From Candidatus Hodarchaeota archaeon (GTDB lineage Archaea > Asgardarchaeota > Heimdallarchaeia > Hodarchaeales > Hodarchaeaceae): 64,000 nt of DNA. Below are positions 1 to 10,694 of the stretch, piece by piece (position 1 is the stretch's first letter; each line of letters opens with the position of its first letter). The position numbers were made by a program, and so were the translations under genes. Below the pieces are notes generated by a model, which saw only the letters and a program-made list of their open reading frames with translations, had not been told where the DNA came from and made no database searches. Where the stretch lies: positions 50,580 through 114,579 of the forward strand of contig JAHQWW010000004.1 of the NCBI GenBank assembly GCA_029856365.1, written 5' to 3'.

Positions 1-66
1 TGCTGCTGTTCTTTTCAGAATTTAATATTATAATCTAGATTGAAAAACTTATAGAAATGCAATAAG

Positions 67-513
67 ATGAGAAGATTTTTTGATTCTCTTTTAATAAAAT
101 TTAGAGGTAAAACTATGGCTAAAACGAATGAACCTGTTGTTGTTTCTTCTAAAGTCTGGGCAATTCTTCTTGAAATTGAAGCATTAAGAATAAAAGAACA
201 TAAGTTAATTCGTAACCTTTGGTTCGATTTGAAGGAACACCATCATCGTAAAATCCATCAGATGGTGTTTGAGCAAGCTTTGCAGTCAAATTCTGCGTTT
301 CCTTCTGTCTCACGAAAAGAACTCGATGATTGGGTTTCGAAAAACATTACCACAGTATTTATAACATTAATTGAGCAAGGGGACATTATTGTTCAAGAGG
401 AAGAGCCAAGTAAACCTCGAAAGTGGTTGTTTCAGGGAGTGGAGAAAATTAAAAAGAAAATTGATGAGACTCGAGAAAAAAATGCTGCTGATCAGAAGAA
501 GACCTCAAAATGA
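67..513 (+). CDS. hypothetical charged protein (start may be ATG 115, MAKTNEP..., preceded by gaggt)
   Basis: ORF of 148 aa; SD-like gaggt just upstream of internal ATG at 115; no family recognised. Confidence 0.6.
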   Translation: MRRFFDSLLIKFRGKTMAKTNEPVVVSSKVWAILLEIEALRIKEHKLIRNLWFDLKEHHHRKIHQMVFEQALQSNSAFPSVSRKELDDWVSKNITTVFITLIEQGDIIVQEEEPSKPRKWLFQGVEKIKKKIDETREKNAADQKKTSK

Positions 514-569
514 ATACAAATTTTAGATAGGCTAGACATCAAGCATTTTTCTCTTATTAACTACCGAAG

Positions 570-3278
570 ATGGAGGAAAATAAATTTCAATATTCATTTA
601 CTCAATTATTGAAAAATCCTCCTCCCCCAAAAAAACCAACAAAAATCCTCTTAGAAATCTTCTTCCAACTAAATTCATTGAAACTCAAACACTTGACATG
701 CAGCAATATTTTGCTTCAATTCATTAGCCTCCTTTTTTTCAGTCCAAAAAGTATTCCTTTTTCTAATGACGAACGATTCACTAATTGGAAAGAAGTATAC
801 GACTATTATGGTAACCCTGAACGTATTTTTCTTTCAATAGAAGATAAATTAATTCCTACTTCCATAAAAAGCTTATTTCTTAACAAAAATCATAATCAAG
901 ACGATAAATTGGTGGCAGATTGGTTAAATACAATTGATTGGGGTACTACTGCGGATTATCTTAGCAAGAATTATCGTTGGTTAAATGACTATTATGATTT
1001 AGAAACTAATGAAACAGATTTAATCACCTTAGAAATCTTTGATACTATTGCAGCTAGCTTGAAGAGAGACGAGTCCTCTTCGAAAAATTTGTGGGGGGAA
1101 GTTTATACTCCTTATCGATTTGCAGCCTATATAGCAAAAGAAAGCTTGATTCATTGGCTTAATAGCTGTTTCCAAGGAAACAAACATATCAATTTATTAA
1201 ATCAAAATGTGTCCGAACTAGATGAAGAGTCCAAATCTCTTCTTCTAAATAAGCTCGAGTCTATTAAAATATTAGATCCAGCAGCAGGTACAGGTGTTTT
1301 TCTACTTGCTGCTGCAAAATTGTTATTAAAAAAATTGAAGGAATTACAACCTAATGGATCCACCCAAAACTTGAAAACTCAGATATTGGAGAGAAATCTT
1401 TTTGGTGTAGATATAGATATCTTTGCTGTAACTATTTCTTTAATGAAATTCTGGTTGTGGGCTTGGGATCATAAGGATTTACATTCTTTTGTCCAAATTT
1501 CATTTAAATATAATTTTTATGAGGGTAATGCCCTTTTGGGGTTCCAAAACATGCCCACAGACTATAGAAAAAACAATCTGGCAAAGCAGCAGTTAGAAAA
1601 GCAAAAAAGCTTGCTTGACTACCAATATGATCAGAAAAATCTCAATCAATTTGCCATTTATAAAGTATCAAATCACCAAAGCTCTATTCAAGGACTAAAT
1701 CAGCTTTTTAAGTTCGCTCAAAGTCTTATTAAACATCATTCATTTAAATATTTCATTTTAGAGGGTGATCGTGTTCTCTGGAATAGTGAAAAAGATAGCT
1801 TAAACAAGAATGTATTGAAGAAAACTCGATTTTCCGCTTCAAATTCATGTTCTTCAAATTACAATCTCTATGCTGTTTTTTCACCTTCATTAAATGCGAA
1901 AGAAGAAGAAACAATAACATCTACACTTTTAGAATGTAAAAAATATTCCATCCCCAAAAAGTTTCATTGGATTTATTTTGGACCATATACTCCTAAGTTC
2001 GATTTGATTATCGGCAATCCTCCATTTGTAGCATTAACTGATATGACGATGATTTCACGAAAAATGCTACGAAGAGAATATCCAAATATTTATACAGGTA
2101 ATAATGATCTTTCTTACTTCTTTATTACTCGTGCTCTATCGGCCTTAAGAACTGATAATGGAATTTTATCATTTATTCTCCCAAAATATCTATTACACAG
2201 TGTATATGCTAGAAAAATCAGGAATTTGATAGTCCGATCAGCAAAAATTCTTGAAATTCATGATTTAGCAGAATTTGCCCTGTTTAAAAATACGAGTATA
2301 AAAAATATTATTTTACATTTAAAGAGAGGCAGAATCCGCTCTAATGATATATTTATCTATTATAAATATCGAAAAAAGAAATCTCAAGCCTATAGGGAAG
2401 TCTGTAACATTCAGCAGTCCAATCTTAAATCAGAAAAGTGGATACTACTTGATCCTCCTAAGTTAAATCTTCTCAATCGCATTAGAAAGAATTCTAATAT
2501 GAGACTGAAGGACGTAGCTTATATTAGTAAAGGAATCGAAACTGGTTGCGATCGTATTTTTGCACCTAAAGAGCCATTCTATTTTTCTAGGATATTAAAG
2601 GTCAATCAAATCCATATTAAACCTTGGATCAAAGGAAAAGACATTAAACGATTTTCAATATCTAGCACAGGAAGAGAGGTTCTTTTTGCTCCCTGTTATC
2701 GTAAACATGAAATTATAGCAAATAAGAAAATCTTAAACTATCTTAAACAAAACAAAAAATTATTATTAAATAGAAGCCGCGTTTTTAAATTTTACCTTTG
2801 GCGATCTGGGGATGAAAGAAAGACAATGAAGTGGGATACCCGTAAAATTGTTTCTCCCTATAAGGCCACTCAAAATACCTTTGCAATCGATTTAAAAGGC
2901 AGTCTTTCCTCAAAAGATGTTGTTTGGATAATTCCTAATGAAAAATTCTCTAAAAAAGATTTTATTCTGTTTTTAGTTGCTATTTTGAATTCTGAAGTGT
3001 TAACCTTCTTTGCCCTGAATTCTATCAAAGATCTTGGAGGTCTCTATGAATATTATCCAAAACAAATCCAGGATTTTCCCTTGGTTATTCCAAAATTCAA
3101 TACACCAGAGTATAAATCCATTTGTGATCTTACTTCCAAGATATTGAAGAGTCAAAATGACATAAAAAAAATGAAATCAGAACGGAGATTAAATGAAATT
3201 ATCTTTAAATTATATTGTCTTTCTCAAGAAGAAATAGATCTTTTAGAGGAGTGCAATCATCAGTGTTTCCAGAAATAA
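570..3278 (+). CDS. Eco57I/TaqI-like class I SAM-dependent DNA (N6-adenine/N4-cytosine) methyltransferase
   Basis: SAM motif I ILDPAAGTGVFLLAAAKLL; catalytic motif FDLIIGNPPF; C-terminal TaqI-type specificity region (KPWIKGKDIKRF...). Confidence 0.9.
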   Translation: MEENKFQYSFTQLLKNPPPPKKPTKILLEIFFQLNSLKLKHLTCSNILLQFISLLFFSPKSIPFSNDERFTNWKEVYDYYGNPERIFLSIEDKLIPTSIKSLFLNKNHNQDDKLVADWLNTIDWGTTADYLSKNYRWLNDYYDLETNETDLITLEIFDTIAASLKRDESSSKNLWGEVYTPYRFAAYIAKESLIHWLNSCFQGNKHINLLNQNVSELDEESKSLLLNKLESIKILDPAAGTGVFLLAAAKLLLKKLKELQPNGSTQNLKTQILERNLFGVDIDIFAVTISLMKFWLWAWDHKDLHSFVQISFKYNFYEGNALLGFQNMPTDYRKNNLAKQQLEKQKSLLDYQYDQKNLNQFAIYKVSNHQSSIQGLNQLFKFAQSLIKHHSFKYFILEGDRVLWNSEKDSLNKNVLKKTRFSASNSCSSNYNLYAVFSPSLNAKEEETITSTLLECKKYSIPKKFHWIYFGPYTPKFDLIIGNPPFVALTDMTMISRKMLRREYPNIYTGNNDLSYFFITRALSALRTDNGILSFILPKYLLHSVYARKIRNLIVRSAKILEIHDLAEFALFKNTSIKNIILHLKRGRIRSNDIFIYYKYRKKKSQAYREVCNIQQSNLKSEKWILLDPPKLNLLNRIRKNSNMRLKDVAYISKGIETGCDRIFAPKEPFYFSRILKVNQIHIKPWIKGKDIKRFSISSTGREVLFAPCYRKHEIIANKKILNYLKQNKKLLLNRSRVFKFYLWRSGDERKTMKWDTRKIVSPYKATQNTFAIDLKGSLSSKDVVWIIPNEKFSKKDFILFLVAILNSEVLTFFALNSIKDLGGLYEYYPKQIQDFPLVIPKFNTPEYKSICDLTSKILKSQNDIKKMKSERRLNEIIFKLYCLSQEEIDLLEECNHQCFQK

Positions 3279-3299
3279 ATTTACATTAAATATGTTAAA

Positions 3300-5576
3300 T
3301 CATGATTTCTTATCATTTCTAACCGATAAGAAATCAAAATACTCCAGAGCCTTATTGAAGTAGCTTTGTTCCAACAGAGGATGAGCTTTCAAAGTTATGA
3401 TGAACTCTTCTCTGGTCAATTTATAGACTAAGGCAGCAACAGCATCGATAGCAGTAATAGAATCTTGGTAATCCGCTTCTAATCGAGCTTTTGCAAGGGA
3501 GGAAGAGGCCTCCATTTTTCGTCTTGCCCATTCCCTTCCTAGGGGAATAAAACTTTTAACAATAGAAACCATTTTTTGGTGAAATTCTTTATTAGGATCG
3601 AACAAAGGAACAGGCATACTATCCATAATATACTGATTGATGTTTATCCCATAGCAAAGCTGGCGTATTCTAAACTCGAAAGGGATAGAACACATAATCC
3701 CAGCTAAATAGAATTCCACGTTAGTAATGCTTGGAAGATTATAGAGACAAATCACACTATTCGAAATAACGGATTTTGGTGGAAGAATGGCAATTCGCAT
3801 TCGCCTGCGTCTGTGATTTCCTGAAAAATTTTTCCATACGATGATTGTTTGATCCCAAAATGAAATTTTCCTCTGATATTCCTTAAATGATCGAATCCAA
3901 TACCGAGGATATGTATCATCAAATCCTAACCGCACTAAATGACGTCCTTCTATAAGGGGATGTGGAGTGATATTTTTGATTAATAGATTCCTATCATTAG
4001 TCATATCAACTCCTCGTGACGTTTTGCAGCCCCATTTATTAGAGGAAAGGGGAGAAAATTTAGTCATCTTTCGATTTATTTTTAATTCAAGTTGATTTCG
4101 CACTGCTGGAACGATACATTCAGGGGAAGCAATAAGAATATCCTCCCGTGAAAAATAAATGAGATTTTCAGATGTTTTAGACAGATTCTTTACACTAATT
4201 TTGGATAAAGCGTCAGTAGAGGAAATTCCTTTAATAAATGGGAAAACCTCATCTGCAGTGCTTTTTTGAGCTAAAACAATAAGAATACTCAGGCCTGGTT
4301 CAGCATCAGGAAACATTTCCTTATTAGAGACGATTTCAATTATTAAATCAAGACGCATTTTCGTTATTAGCATTCGTCGTAAAGGTTGACTATAATACTC
4401 TCCCAAAAGTCCACCAGGAAGAATGATACCCAAAAAGCCATCAGAACTACAGAGATTATAAAATCGTTCAAGAAAGAGTTTAAATAAGTTTTTCTCGCCT
4501 GGTTGCCACTGAAAATACTTGTTAAAATATTCAGTAGTGTTTTTGTAAAATTCTTTCATTTTTAAATACTTGGAATGTGATTCAGTGTCTTTATCTCGAA
4601 TTGTCTTGATTTGATGTGAATAATTTGCTCCCTCAATAGCTGTAGATCCTAACCATTCTCGATCATAAAGCTTCCATTTGTCCCACGGAGGATTACCGAT
4701 AACTGCATTGAATCCATAGTCTTCAGAAAAAAAGACTTCGGGAAATTCTAATTCCCAGAGAAATGTGACCAATTCTTTATTCTTAGCTTTAAAAATAAAC
4801 GAAAAAAAAGGTATTATTGTCATCTGATCAAATAACTTGTTTGCCAGTTCAGCTTTATATTTCTCATTTTCTTTTAATATTATATCTACACTCCCATCAA
4901 AAGTTTTGTTCCAGTACATCTTTGACATTCGATCTCTTTGTAAAAGAAGAGTGCTAATTTCTGTAGAATACAGAGAAAATAACTTATTTCTCGCTTCACT
5001 GTTCATATGAATAGGAGAAATTAGTGAGTTTCCTGTTTTTAAATTAAATTTGACCGCAATCCGTGCTAATCTCGTTATTTCAGGTGTAGAAAATTCTTCT
5101 ATGATCTTATCACGAGCCTGATATACAATTTCTGGGTCAAGATCTACCCCATAAATCATCGATCTAATAATATGAAGTCTCCAAACATCTAATGTAAATT
5201 TATCTTTCTTCCCCACCATTAAAAAATCCATTGCTAATTTTTTTTGAAAATAAGTGCAAAAAAGATCTAAATAAGATGATGTTCGGGTTTTTTCCCATAA
5301 TTCGCTCAAAAATTCCTCAAAGAAATGAATCACTTCAACCAAAAATACTCCGTCACCCATGGCTGGATCTACAAAGCGTAAGGTTAGAACTTTATTAAGT
5401 AGGTTTGCGATAGTTGAATATTTAGTAGGATCTTCAAGAGAACGCCATGGTTTCCAAAAACACTCTGAAATAATCGACCCGCATACTTCATGGACTATTT
5501 GGCGTGCGATCATAGGATGGGTAAAAAACTGTCCGTGTTGTTTTTTTTTGACAAGAGTAGAGTGTTTATAAAACAT
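3300..5576 (-). CDS. Eco57I-like DNA methyltransferase
   Basis: Motif I LRFVDPAMGDGVFLVEVI; catalytic FNAVIGNPPWDKWK; HGQFFTHPMIARQIV upstream motif. Confidence 0.9.
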   Translation of the reverse strand: MFYKHSTLVKKKQHGQFFTHPMIARQIVHEVCGSIISECFWKPWRSLEDPTKYSTIANLLNKVLTLRFVDPAMGDGVFLVEVIHFFEEFLSELWEKTRTSSYLDLFCTYFQKKLAMDFLMVGKKDKFTLDVWRLHIIRSMIYGVDLDPEIVYQARDKIIEEFSTPEITRLARIAVKFNLKTGNSLISPIHMNSEARNKLFSLYSTEISTLLLQRDRMSKMYWNKTFDGSVDIILKENEKYKAELANKLFDQMTIIPFFSFIFKAKNKELVTFLWELEFPEVFFSEDYGFNAVIGNPPWDKWKLYDREWLGSTAIEGANYSHQIKTIRDKDTESHSKYLKMKEFYKNTTEYFNKYFQWQPGEKNLFKLFLERFYNLCSSDGFLGIILPGGLLGEYYSQPLRRMLITKMRLDLIIEIVSNKEMFPDAEPGLSILIVLAQKSTADEVFPFIKGISSTDALSKISVKNLSKTSENLIYFSREDILIASPECIVPAVRNQLELKINRKMTKFSPLSSNKWGCKTSRGVDMTNDRNLLIKNITPHPLIEGRHLVRLGFDDTYPRYWIRSFKEYQRKISFWDQTIIVWKNFSGNHRRRRMRIAILPPKSVISNSVICLYNLPSITNVEFYLAGIMCSIPFEFRIRQLCYGININQYIMDSMPVPLFDPNKEFHQKMVSIVKSFIPLGREWARRKMEASSSLAKARLEADYQDSITAIDAVAALVYKLTREEFIITLKAHPLLEQSYFNKALEYFDFLSVRNDKKS

Positions 5577-5606
5577 TTGAGATTCCTATAATTCATTATG
5601 AGAGTA

Positions 5607-8189
5607 TCATTTAGCTTTTTGGATCCGCATTTGTACTAGATTCTTTAAATCATTGTATAAGTTATTTACCAATGCCTGTGAGAGTGAAAATAATCTCGCC
5701 ACATAATCGTTAGTAATTTGCTTTATTGATTTTGGGGTTCCTTGTAAGACAGAGAATGGAGAATAGTCTAAAAGCTGTGAAAAAGCGTGAAATATATCTT
5801 TTGAATAAGTCTTGACTAATAAATCGTAGTTAGGAATTTTAAGCAATTCATATTCATAAACTTTGATATCTAAACCGCCTTCACCCAAATTACTACGTCC
5901 CAAAAGTTCTAATTGTAAAGTGGTAAAAATAGAATTAAGGTACAAGAAATAACTAGTAAATAAGAGGTCACCTTGTTTAAATTTAGTATTAATAAATTGG
6001 ATACCATATAAACGAGCATCAAAATAAAAATCTTGCGGATTATAGAAAAATGGAAATCGGTCATTGATTGTCATGAGGCAAAGAAGGTTGAAGGACTCAT
6101 ATTCATGTGATGGTAGACTATACCAATTTTTCCGTGAACTACACGTTGGTCTTTGGTTGAATTTATTACCCACGGACGGAATCCATTTCTCTCCCCAACG
6201 AATGTATTTTCTTATGCCTGTTTTTAATCGATTAATGGGAGAAGGGGAAGCAATCAAAATAACTACAAAATTTAGGTCTTTTTCATGAATCTCATAATTT
6301 GTGAGACTCCGAGGGGATTTGACTAAATAATTAGGAACCCAAGTAGAACCATCGTTGTCTTTAAAAGAATACTCCCAAGAATATTTTTCTTGTCCAATAT
6401 CACGATGCATCCAATAATCCTTTTCAATGATGAACATCGGTTCACTTGGATGAAATCCTTGAGCTTTAAATTGCTTAATTACTAGCTCATCCTTTAAATA
6501 TAACATTAAATCTCCAGTGTCTGAATCCCAGCTAGATGTAAAGAATGCATTTGATTTACCTGGTTTACCCACATAAAAAAAGTCATTTGCTCCACTTGTA
6601 AACCCCCTTCGGACATGAGCCACTTCTCCCAATATAATTAGCTTTTCATCAAGCTTTTTTATTAGTTTGAAGTAGTCTATTGGAGCGCGAAAATATATTC
6701 CCCATTTAGATTTCGAGAAAAGCTCTTTTTGTTTCACAGAAACAACTTGAATCCTTGATGAGTAATCTTTGAGATGGGAAATCTTTTTATCAACCAGTAG
6801 TTCAAGATCTAATATGTTGTTAATTGATACAAAGTTAACCAAGTTTTCAGAGTTGGTAACTTCTTGATATGCCTCCATTTTCTTTCGTTTAAGCTTCAGG
6901 ATAGCTGTATTAACATCTGCAGTTGGAATAACCTTTTGTATTCTAGAATTAATAATAAATTCAATCAAATAATGGTCTAAAATGAATTGTTGGAGTTGTT
7001 GACCATAAACTACATCCAACCAAGAATTAGGAATAATTAATCCGACATTATCTTCTTCATCCAAGAGACTAGTTGCATGCACTAAAAAATAAACATATAA
7101 ACCTGATCTTCCTGATAATGAAGTTCTGCTATAAGAGGGGGTTGTTTCAATTTTTTGGAGATCTAACAGGATTTTCTCTTTTAAAAACTCCTTATATTCT
7201 GTTGTGAGTATCTCATGACGAGTATAGGGAGGATTCATTAATAACGTGGTCATCCCTGAGTTTTTCATTAACAATTCTAATGTTGAGGAGTCACAATTGA
7301 AGAAATCATAACGATAAATCCGCCAATCAGCCATGGAGTTTGGATTTATTAAAAGAAAATAATTGATAGCACTCTCTGCAATATCTGCTAAAACAGGGTC
7401 TAGTTCAACACCAATAAGCTCAATCTGATTGTACTGAATTGTTCTAGACTCAATTAAGACTCTTAAAGCACCTAAAAGGAATATTCCTGTTCCACATGCA
7501 GGATCGATAATTCTGGTGGTTTTTTCTGTTAAATTCTGTTTACAGATGAAATCTACAACCGGTAATGGTGTGAAGATTTGCCCTTGTAGTTGTTTTTGGT
7601 ACTCTGGGATTCCTATTTCGAATATATATGGTAGTAATAGCTGATTTCCGCTTTTAATATCCCCTCTAATTTTACAAATAAGATTAATGATTTCTAGACA
7701 AGAATCCCAGTCTTTAAACATGAAAATAAGAAGTTTATTAAGAGGAAAACCCTCATAATCCAAAATAGGGGTTTTCGGTTCAGATTTATTTGCTAATCTC
7801 CAAAGATTCTCTAAATAACCGACAAATTGATTTCGAGCTTCTTCTAAATTAGAGGAATCTTCTAAAGGGGACTGAATCAGGAGAGAAATTTTTTCTAGAA
7901 ATGAATTTAGCTCAGGAGTATTTTCTAACTTCTTCAATGAGAGCTGAATTTTATCATAAAGGAGAGTAATCAATATTTTTGATAGTGGTTGTACGAATTT
8001 TAAGGGCTTATTTTGCCATTCATTCCATGAAACCTCGTCTAAAACCTCATAAATTCGTTCTTGAAGTGGTAGTTGGTGAATGAATTGCTTTTGTATGTAA
8101 GTTTCCACTGAAGGGAGAAGAATTTGAAAAAAAGATAAAAAGTATTGTGGTTGCATTTTTCCAATTGACAACATTTCTGTGGATCTCAT
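5607..8189 (-). CDS. Eco57I-like DNA methyltransferase
   Basis: Motif I RIIDPACGTGIFLLGALRVL; catalytic TLLMNPPYTRHE; GQIFTPLPVVDFI motif. Confidence 0.9.
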   Translation of the reverse strand: MRSTEMLSIGKMQPQYFLSFFQILLPSVETYIQKQFIHQLPLQERIYEVLDEVSWNEWQNKPLKFVQPLSKILITLLYDKIQLSLKKLENTPELNSFLEKISLLIQSPLEDSSNLEEARNQFVGYLENLWRLANKSEPKTPILDYEGFPLNKLLIFMFKDWDSCLEIINLICKIRGDIKSGNQLLLPYIFEIGIPEYQKQLQGQIFTPLPVVDFICKQNLTEKTTRIIDPACGTGIFLLGALRVLIESRTIQYNQIELIGVELDPVLADIAESAINYFLLINPNSMADWRIYRYDFFNCDSSTLELLMKNSGMTTLLMNPPYTRHEILTTEYKEFLKEKILLDLQKIETTPSYSRTSLSGRSGLYVYFLVHATSLLDEEDNVGLIIPNSWLDVVYGQQLQQFILDHYLIEFIINSRIQKVIPTADVNTAILKLKRKKMEAYQEVTNSENLVNFVSINNILDLELLVDKKISHLKDYSSRIQVVSVKQKELFSKSKWGIYFRAPIDYFKLIKKLDEKLIILGEVAHVRRGFTSGANDFFYVGKPGKSNAFFTSSWDSDTGDLMLYLKDELVIKQFKAQGFHPSEPMFIIEKDYWMHRDIGQEKYSWEYSFKDNDGSTWVPNYLVKSPRSLTNYEIHEKDLNFVVILIASPSPINRLKTGIRKYIRWGEKWIPSVGNKFNQRPTCSSRKNWYSLPSHEYESFNLLCLMTINDRFPFFYNPQDFYFDARLYGIQFINTKFKQGDLLFTSYFLYLNSIFTTLQLELLGRSNLGEGGLDIKVYEYELLKIPNYDLLVKTYSKDIFHAFSQLLDYSPFSVLQGTPKSIKQITNDYVARLFSLSQALVNNLYNDLKNLVQMRIQKAK

Positions 8190-8234
8190 TATATCAACAA
8201 TTTGAAAGTAAATATTTTTCTCTTTCTTGGTTTT

Positions 8235-9002
8235 TTACTGATTTTCTAAAGGAAAAAATAAATCCAGTGGGGCAATCTTGGGAACCTCTGTCTCATAATA
8301 CATACATATCTCAGTCATTGGGCATAATGGACATTTCGGCTTCTGTGCTGTGCAAACTATTGCTCCCAGATCTAAGATACCCTGATTGATAAACCAAACG
8401 TTTCCTTTAGAAATGATTGTTTCAGAAAGCTTCCAAATCTCTTTCTCAAATATTACGTTTTTTTCCCACTTCCACAAACCGAAAATACGTCCTAGAACGC
8501 GTTCTACATTTACATCAACAATTGCAGCAGTTCTATCCTCCTTCTCAAAAGCAAAACTAAGAATCGCGCCTGCAGTATAGCGGCCAATACCTTTGAGGGA
8601 TAAAAGGTCATCCAAGTTACTAGGAAACTGTCCATTTCTCTCAAATGTAATTTGTTTAGCAATTTCATGTAAATATTCACCTCTTCGTTTGTACCCCAAT
8701 TGATCAGTGATTTCTTTAATCTCTTTAAGAGGCGAATGAGCCAACCTTTGAATAGTTGGGAACTGTTGCAAGAATTTATTGTATATGGGAACGACAATTT
8801 CTACATTAGTCTGTTGAAGCATAATTTCGCTGACAAGAATTTTGTAAGGATCTCGAGTACGACGCCAAGGTAAATCACGACCGTTTTGTACAAACCATTC
8901 AACGAGGGCCTTGACAAAAAATGCCAATCGTTGGCTTTGTATATCGTTAAGAAAAGACACCCTTTTCTTAAGTGATTTTTGTGCTTTCTTCTGACTTGTC
9001 AT
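8235..9002 (-). CDS. HhH-GPD base-excision DNA glycosylase, MutY/Mig-like, with 4Fe-4S cluster
   Basis: RDLPWRRTRDPYKILVSEIMLQQT; LKGIGRYTAGAILSFAF; IVDVNVERVLGR; C-x6-C-x2-C-x5-C (CTAQKPKCPLCPMTEIC); no C-terminal NUDIX-like domain of MutY. Confidence 0.88.
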   Translation of the reverse strand: MTSQKKAQKSLKKRVSFLNDIQSQRLAFFVKALVEWFVQNGRDLPWRRTRDPYKILVSEIMLQQTNVEIVVPIYNKFLQQFPTIQRLAHSPLKEIKEITDQLGYKRRGEYLHEIAKQITFERNGQFPSNLDDLLSLKGIGRYTAGAILSFAFEKEDRTAAIVDVNVERVLGRIFGLWKWEKNVIFEKEIWKLSETIISKGNVWFINQGILDLGAIVCTAQKPKCPLCPMTEICMYYETEVPKIAPLDLFFPLENQ

Positions 9003-9187
9003 CTTATATTGCTCTAATTCATGAAAGTTTTTTAGAGATCTTTCTTGATTTAATACATTGAAAGATAATACTACCCCAGTTATTTATTTTTTTTATTTTC
9101 AGTTTTTTAATACGAGTGTGGAGTTAAGTCATCACGAAAAGAATGCTTAAAAACACGAAAAATCGTTACTTTTTTTAATCTTGGAGG

Positions 9188-10027
9188 ATGAATACCACAA
9201 TGAACGAGAAAAAAGAAAGTACCACGAAGAAGTTAGGGAGATTTTTAGGTAAAAAAGCGGTTGATGCTGGACATATTATTGATAGAGAAATTAGAAAAGC
9301 GGGTAAAATAGCTAGGGATGAATTTAAGGAATTTGATGTTGGAAATATAGTAGTAAAGCCAACAGAACGACCTAAAGATGAGTCAGTAGTTCATTTTACT
9401 CGTCGTGCCCGCCCAACAAAGACCTATACACAAGCAAACCGTACAGTCCAGTTTTTCTCGCGTAATCCTGACAAAAAGGAAATGAATCCTGGGATTGATG
9501 GACTTGTGAGTTTTTCGATTCTTATAGCTCCCTTTGCACTGCTTATTGGTGCTTTAATCATTTTTACGAATTTTGATGAATTATTAGCAATATTATTGTT
9601 ATTCCTCTATGCAATTCTTATTGCAATCCCTGGAGCATACCTTGGAATTGATGCTATATTTGCAGGGGCACGATCCGTGATTAAGGGGGGAACAACAACA
9701 GTAATAACAATCTTTCGTGGTTTTTTTGAATTCTTATCTCTTATGGTACAAGGAATAACTGAATTATTAATCCTTGTATTAAATGGACTATTTGGGTTTG
9801 CTAAGGGAGCCTTTGATACTTTAGCTGATTATATTGTGTTTATTGGTGTGTATACTCTATTTGCAATTGCAATTTATTTCGTTCTTCAACTTCTAAATAT
9901 CACTCAAATTTCTGGCTCTTTTATTGTATTAGGATTCTTAGTTTTATTACCAGCTCTCCTCCCTGCGAGTATTGCCCATCGTTATTGGTTACTTTGGAGA
10001 TTGAATCGAGAATCAGCTTCTAGATGA
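9188..10027 (+). CDS. multi-pass membrane protein of unknown function
   Basis: Charged N-terminus followed by several hydrophobic segments. Confidence 0.7.
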   Translation: MNTTMNEKKESTTKKLGRFLGKKAVDAGHIIDREIRKAGKIARDEFKEFDVGNIVVKPTERPKDESVVHFTRRARPTKTYTQANRTVQFFSRNPDKKEMNPGIDGLVSFSILIAPFALLIGALIIFTNFDELLAILLLFLYAILIAIPGAYLGIDAIFAGARSVIKGGTTTVITIFRGFFEFLSLMVQGITELLILVLNGLFGFAKGAFDTLADYIVFIGVYTLFAIAIYFVLQLLNITQISGSFIVLGFLVLLPALLPASIAHRYWLLWRLNRESASR

Positions 10028-10066
10028 AATTAACTTACCCTAATTCCATTCAAGGAGTTCGATAAA

Positions 10067-10531
10067 ATGGTTATTACAACATTAGATAATATTGACGAAA
10101 TGATTATTCGTTCTTTAAGTCAAGACGGTAAAGAATCATATACAAAGATAGCCAACAAGTTAGGGGTCTCAGCCCAGACAATATCTGACCGTGTGGAAAA
10201 ATTAAGGAAGAAAAAGATAATAAAAGGTTTTACTATTGAAGTGGATCCCGAAAAAGTAGATTATCCGATCGAGTTCATTTGTGAATTGGATATTGATGCC
10301 AGTGTAATGGACGATGTGCTCGCTGTGTTGGAACAAATTGAAGAAATACATGTCATCAAGATTACCACAGGAATCCATGATATCTTATGCATTGGAAATG
10401 CTCAGAATATTGAAAATCTACACAATATTATCGAAAGAAAGATATCTACCATTCTGGGAGTAAATAAAACCTATACTTCGATTACTTTAAAGAAAATAAA
10501 GCAAAATCAAATCCTGAATTTTAATGTCTAA
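10067..10531 (+). CDS. Lrp/AsnC family transcriptional regulator
   Basis: LDNIDEMIIRSLSQDGKESYTKIANKLGVSAQTISDRVEKLRKKKIIKGF plus C-terminal RAM-like domain. Confidence 0.9.
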   Translation: MVITTLDNIDEMIIRSLSQDGKESYTKIANKLGVSAQTISDRVEKLRKKKIIKGFTIEVDPEKVDYPIEFICELDIDASVMDDVLAVLEQIEEIHVIKITTGIHDILCIGNAQNIENLHNIIERKISTILGVNKTYTSITLKKIKQNQILNFNV

Positions 10532-10694
10532 TCATGAATTATTATGAAATATTTAGCCTTTTAAAACGAATTAAATATCCAATTTTTATCATAGATCAAT
10601 TATAACTCCAATTGTTGAGCAAAATATGCCAAATTAGTCAAGTTTAAAAATTAAAAAGTGAATCACAGCGAAAAATAATAGGAAAGAAAAGAAA

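Noticed and set aside
6064-6288. Plus-strand ORF inside a methyltransferase gene
   Set aside because: Antisense to a confident CDS with no recognisable motif.
8147-8389. Plus-strand ORF across the glycosylase/methyltransferase junction
   Set aside because: Overlaps two well-supported minus-strand genes; composition looks like antisense translation.
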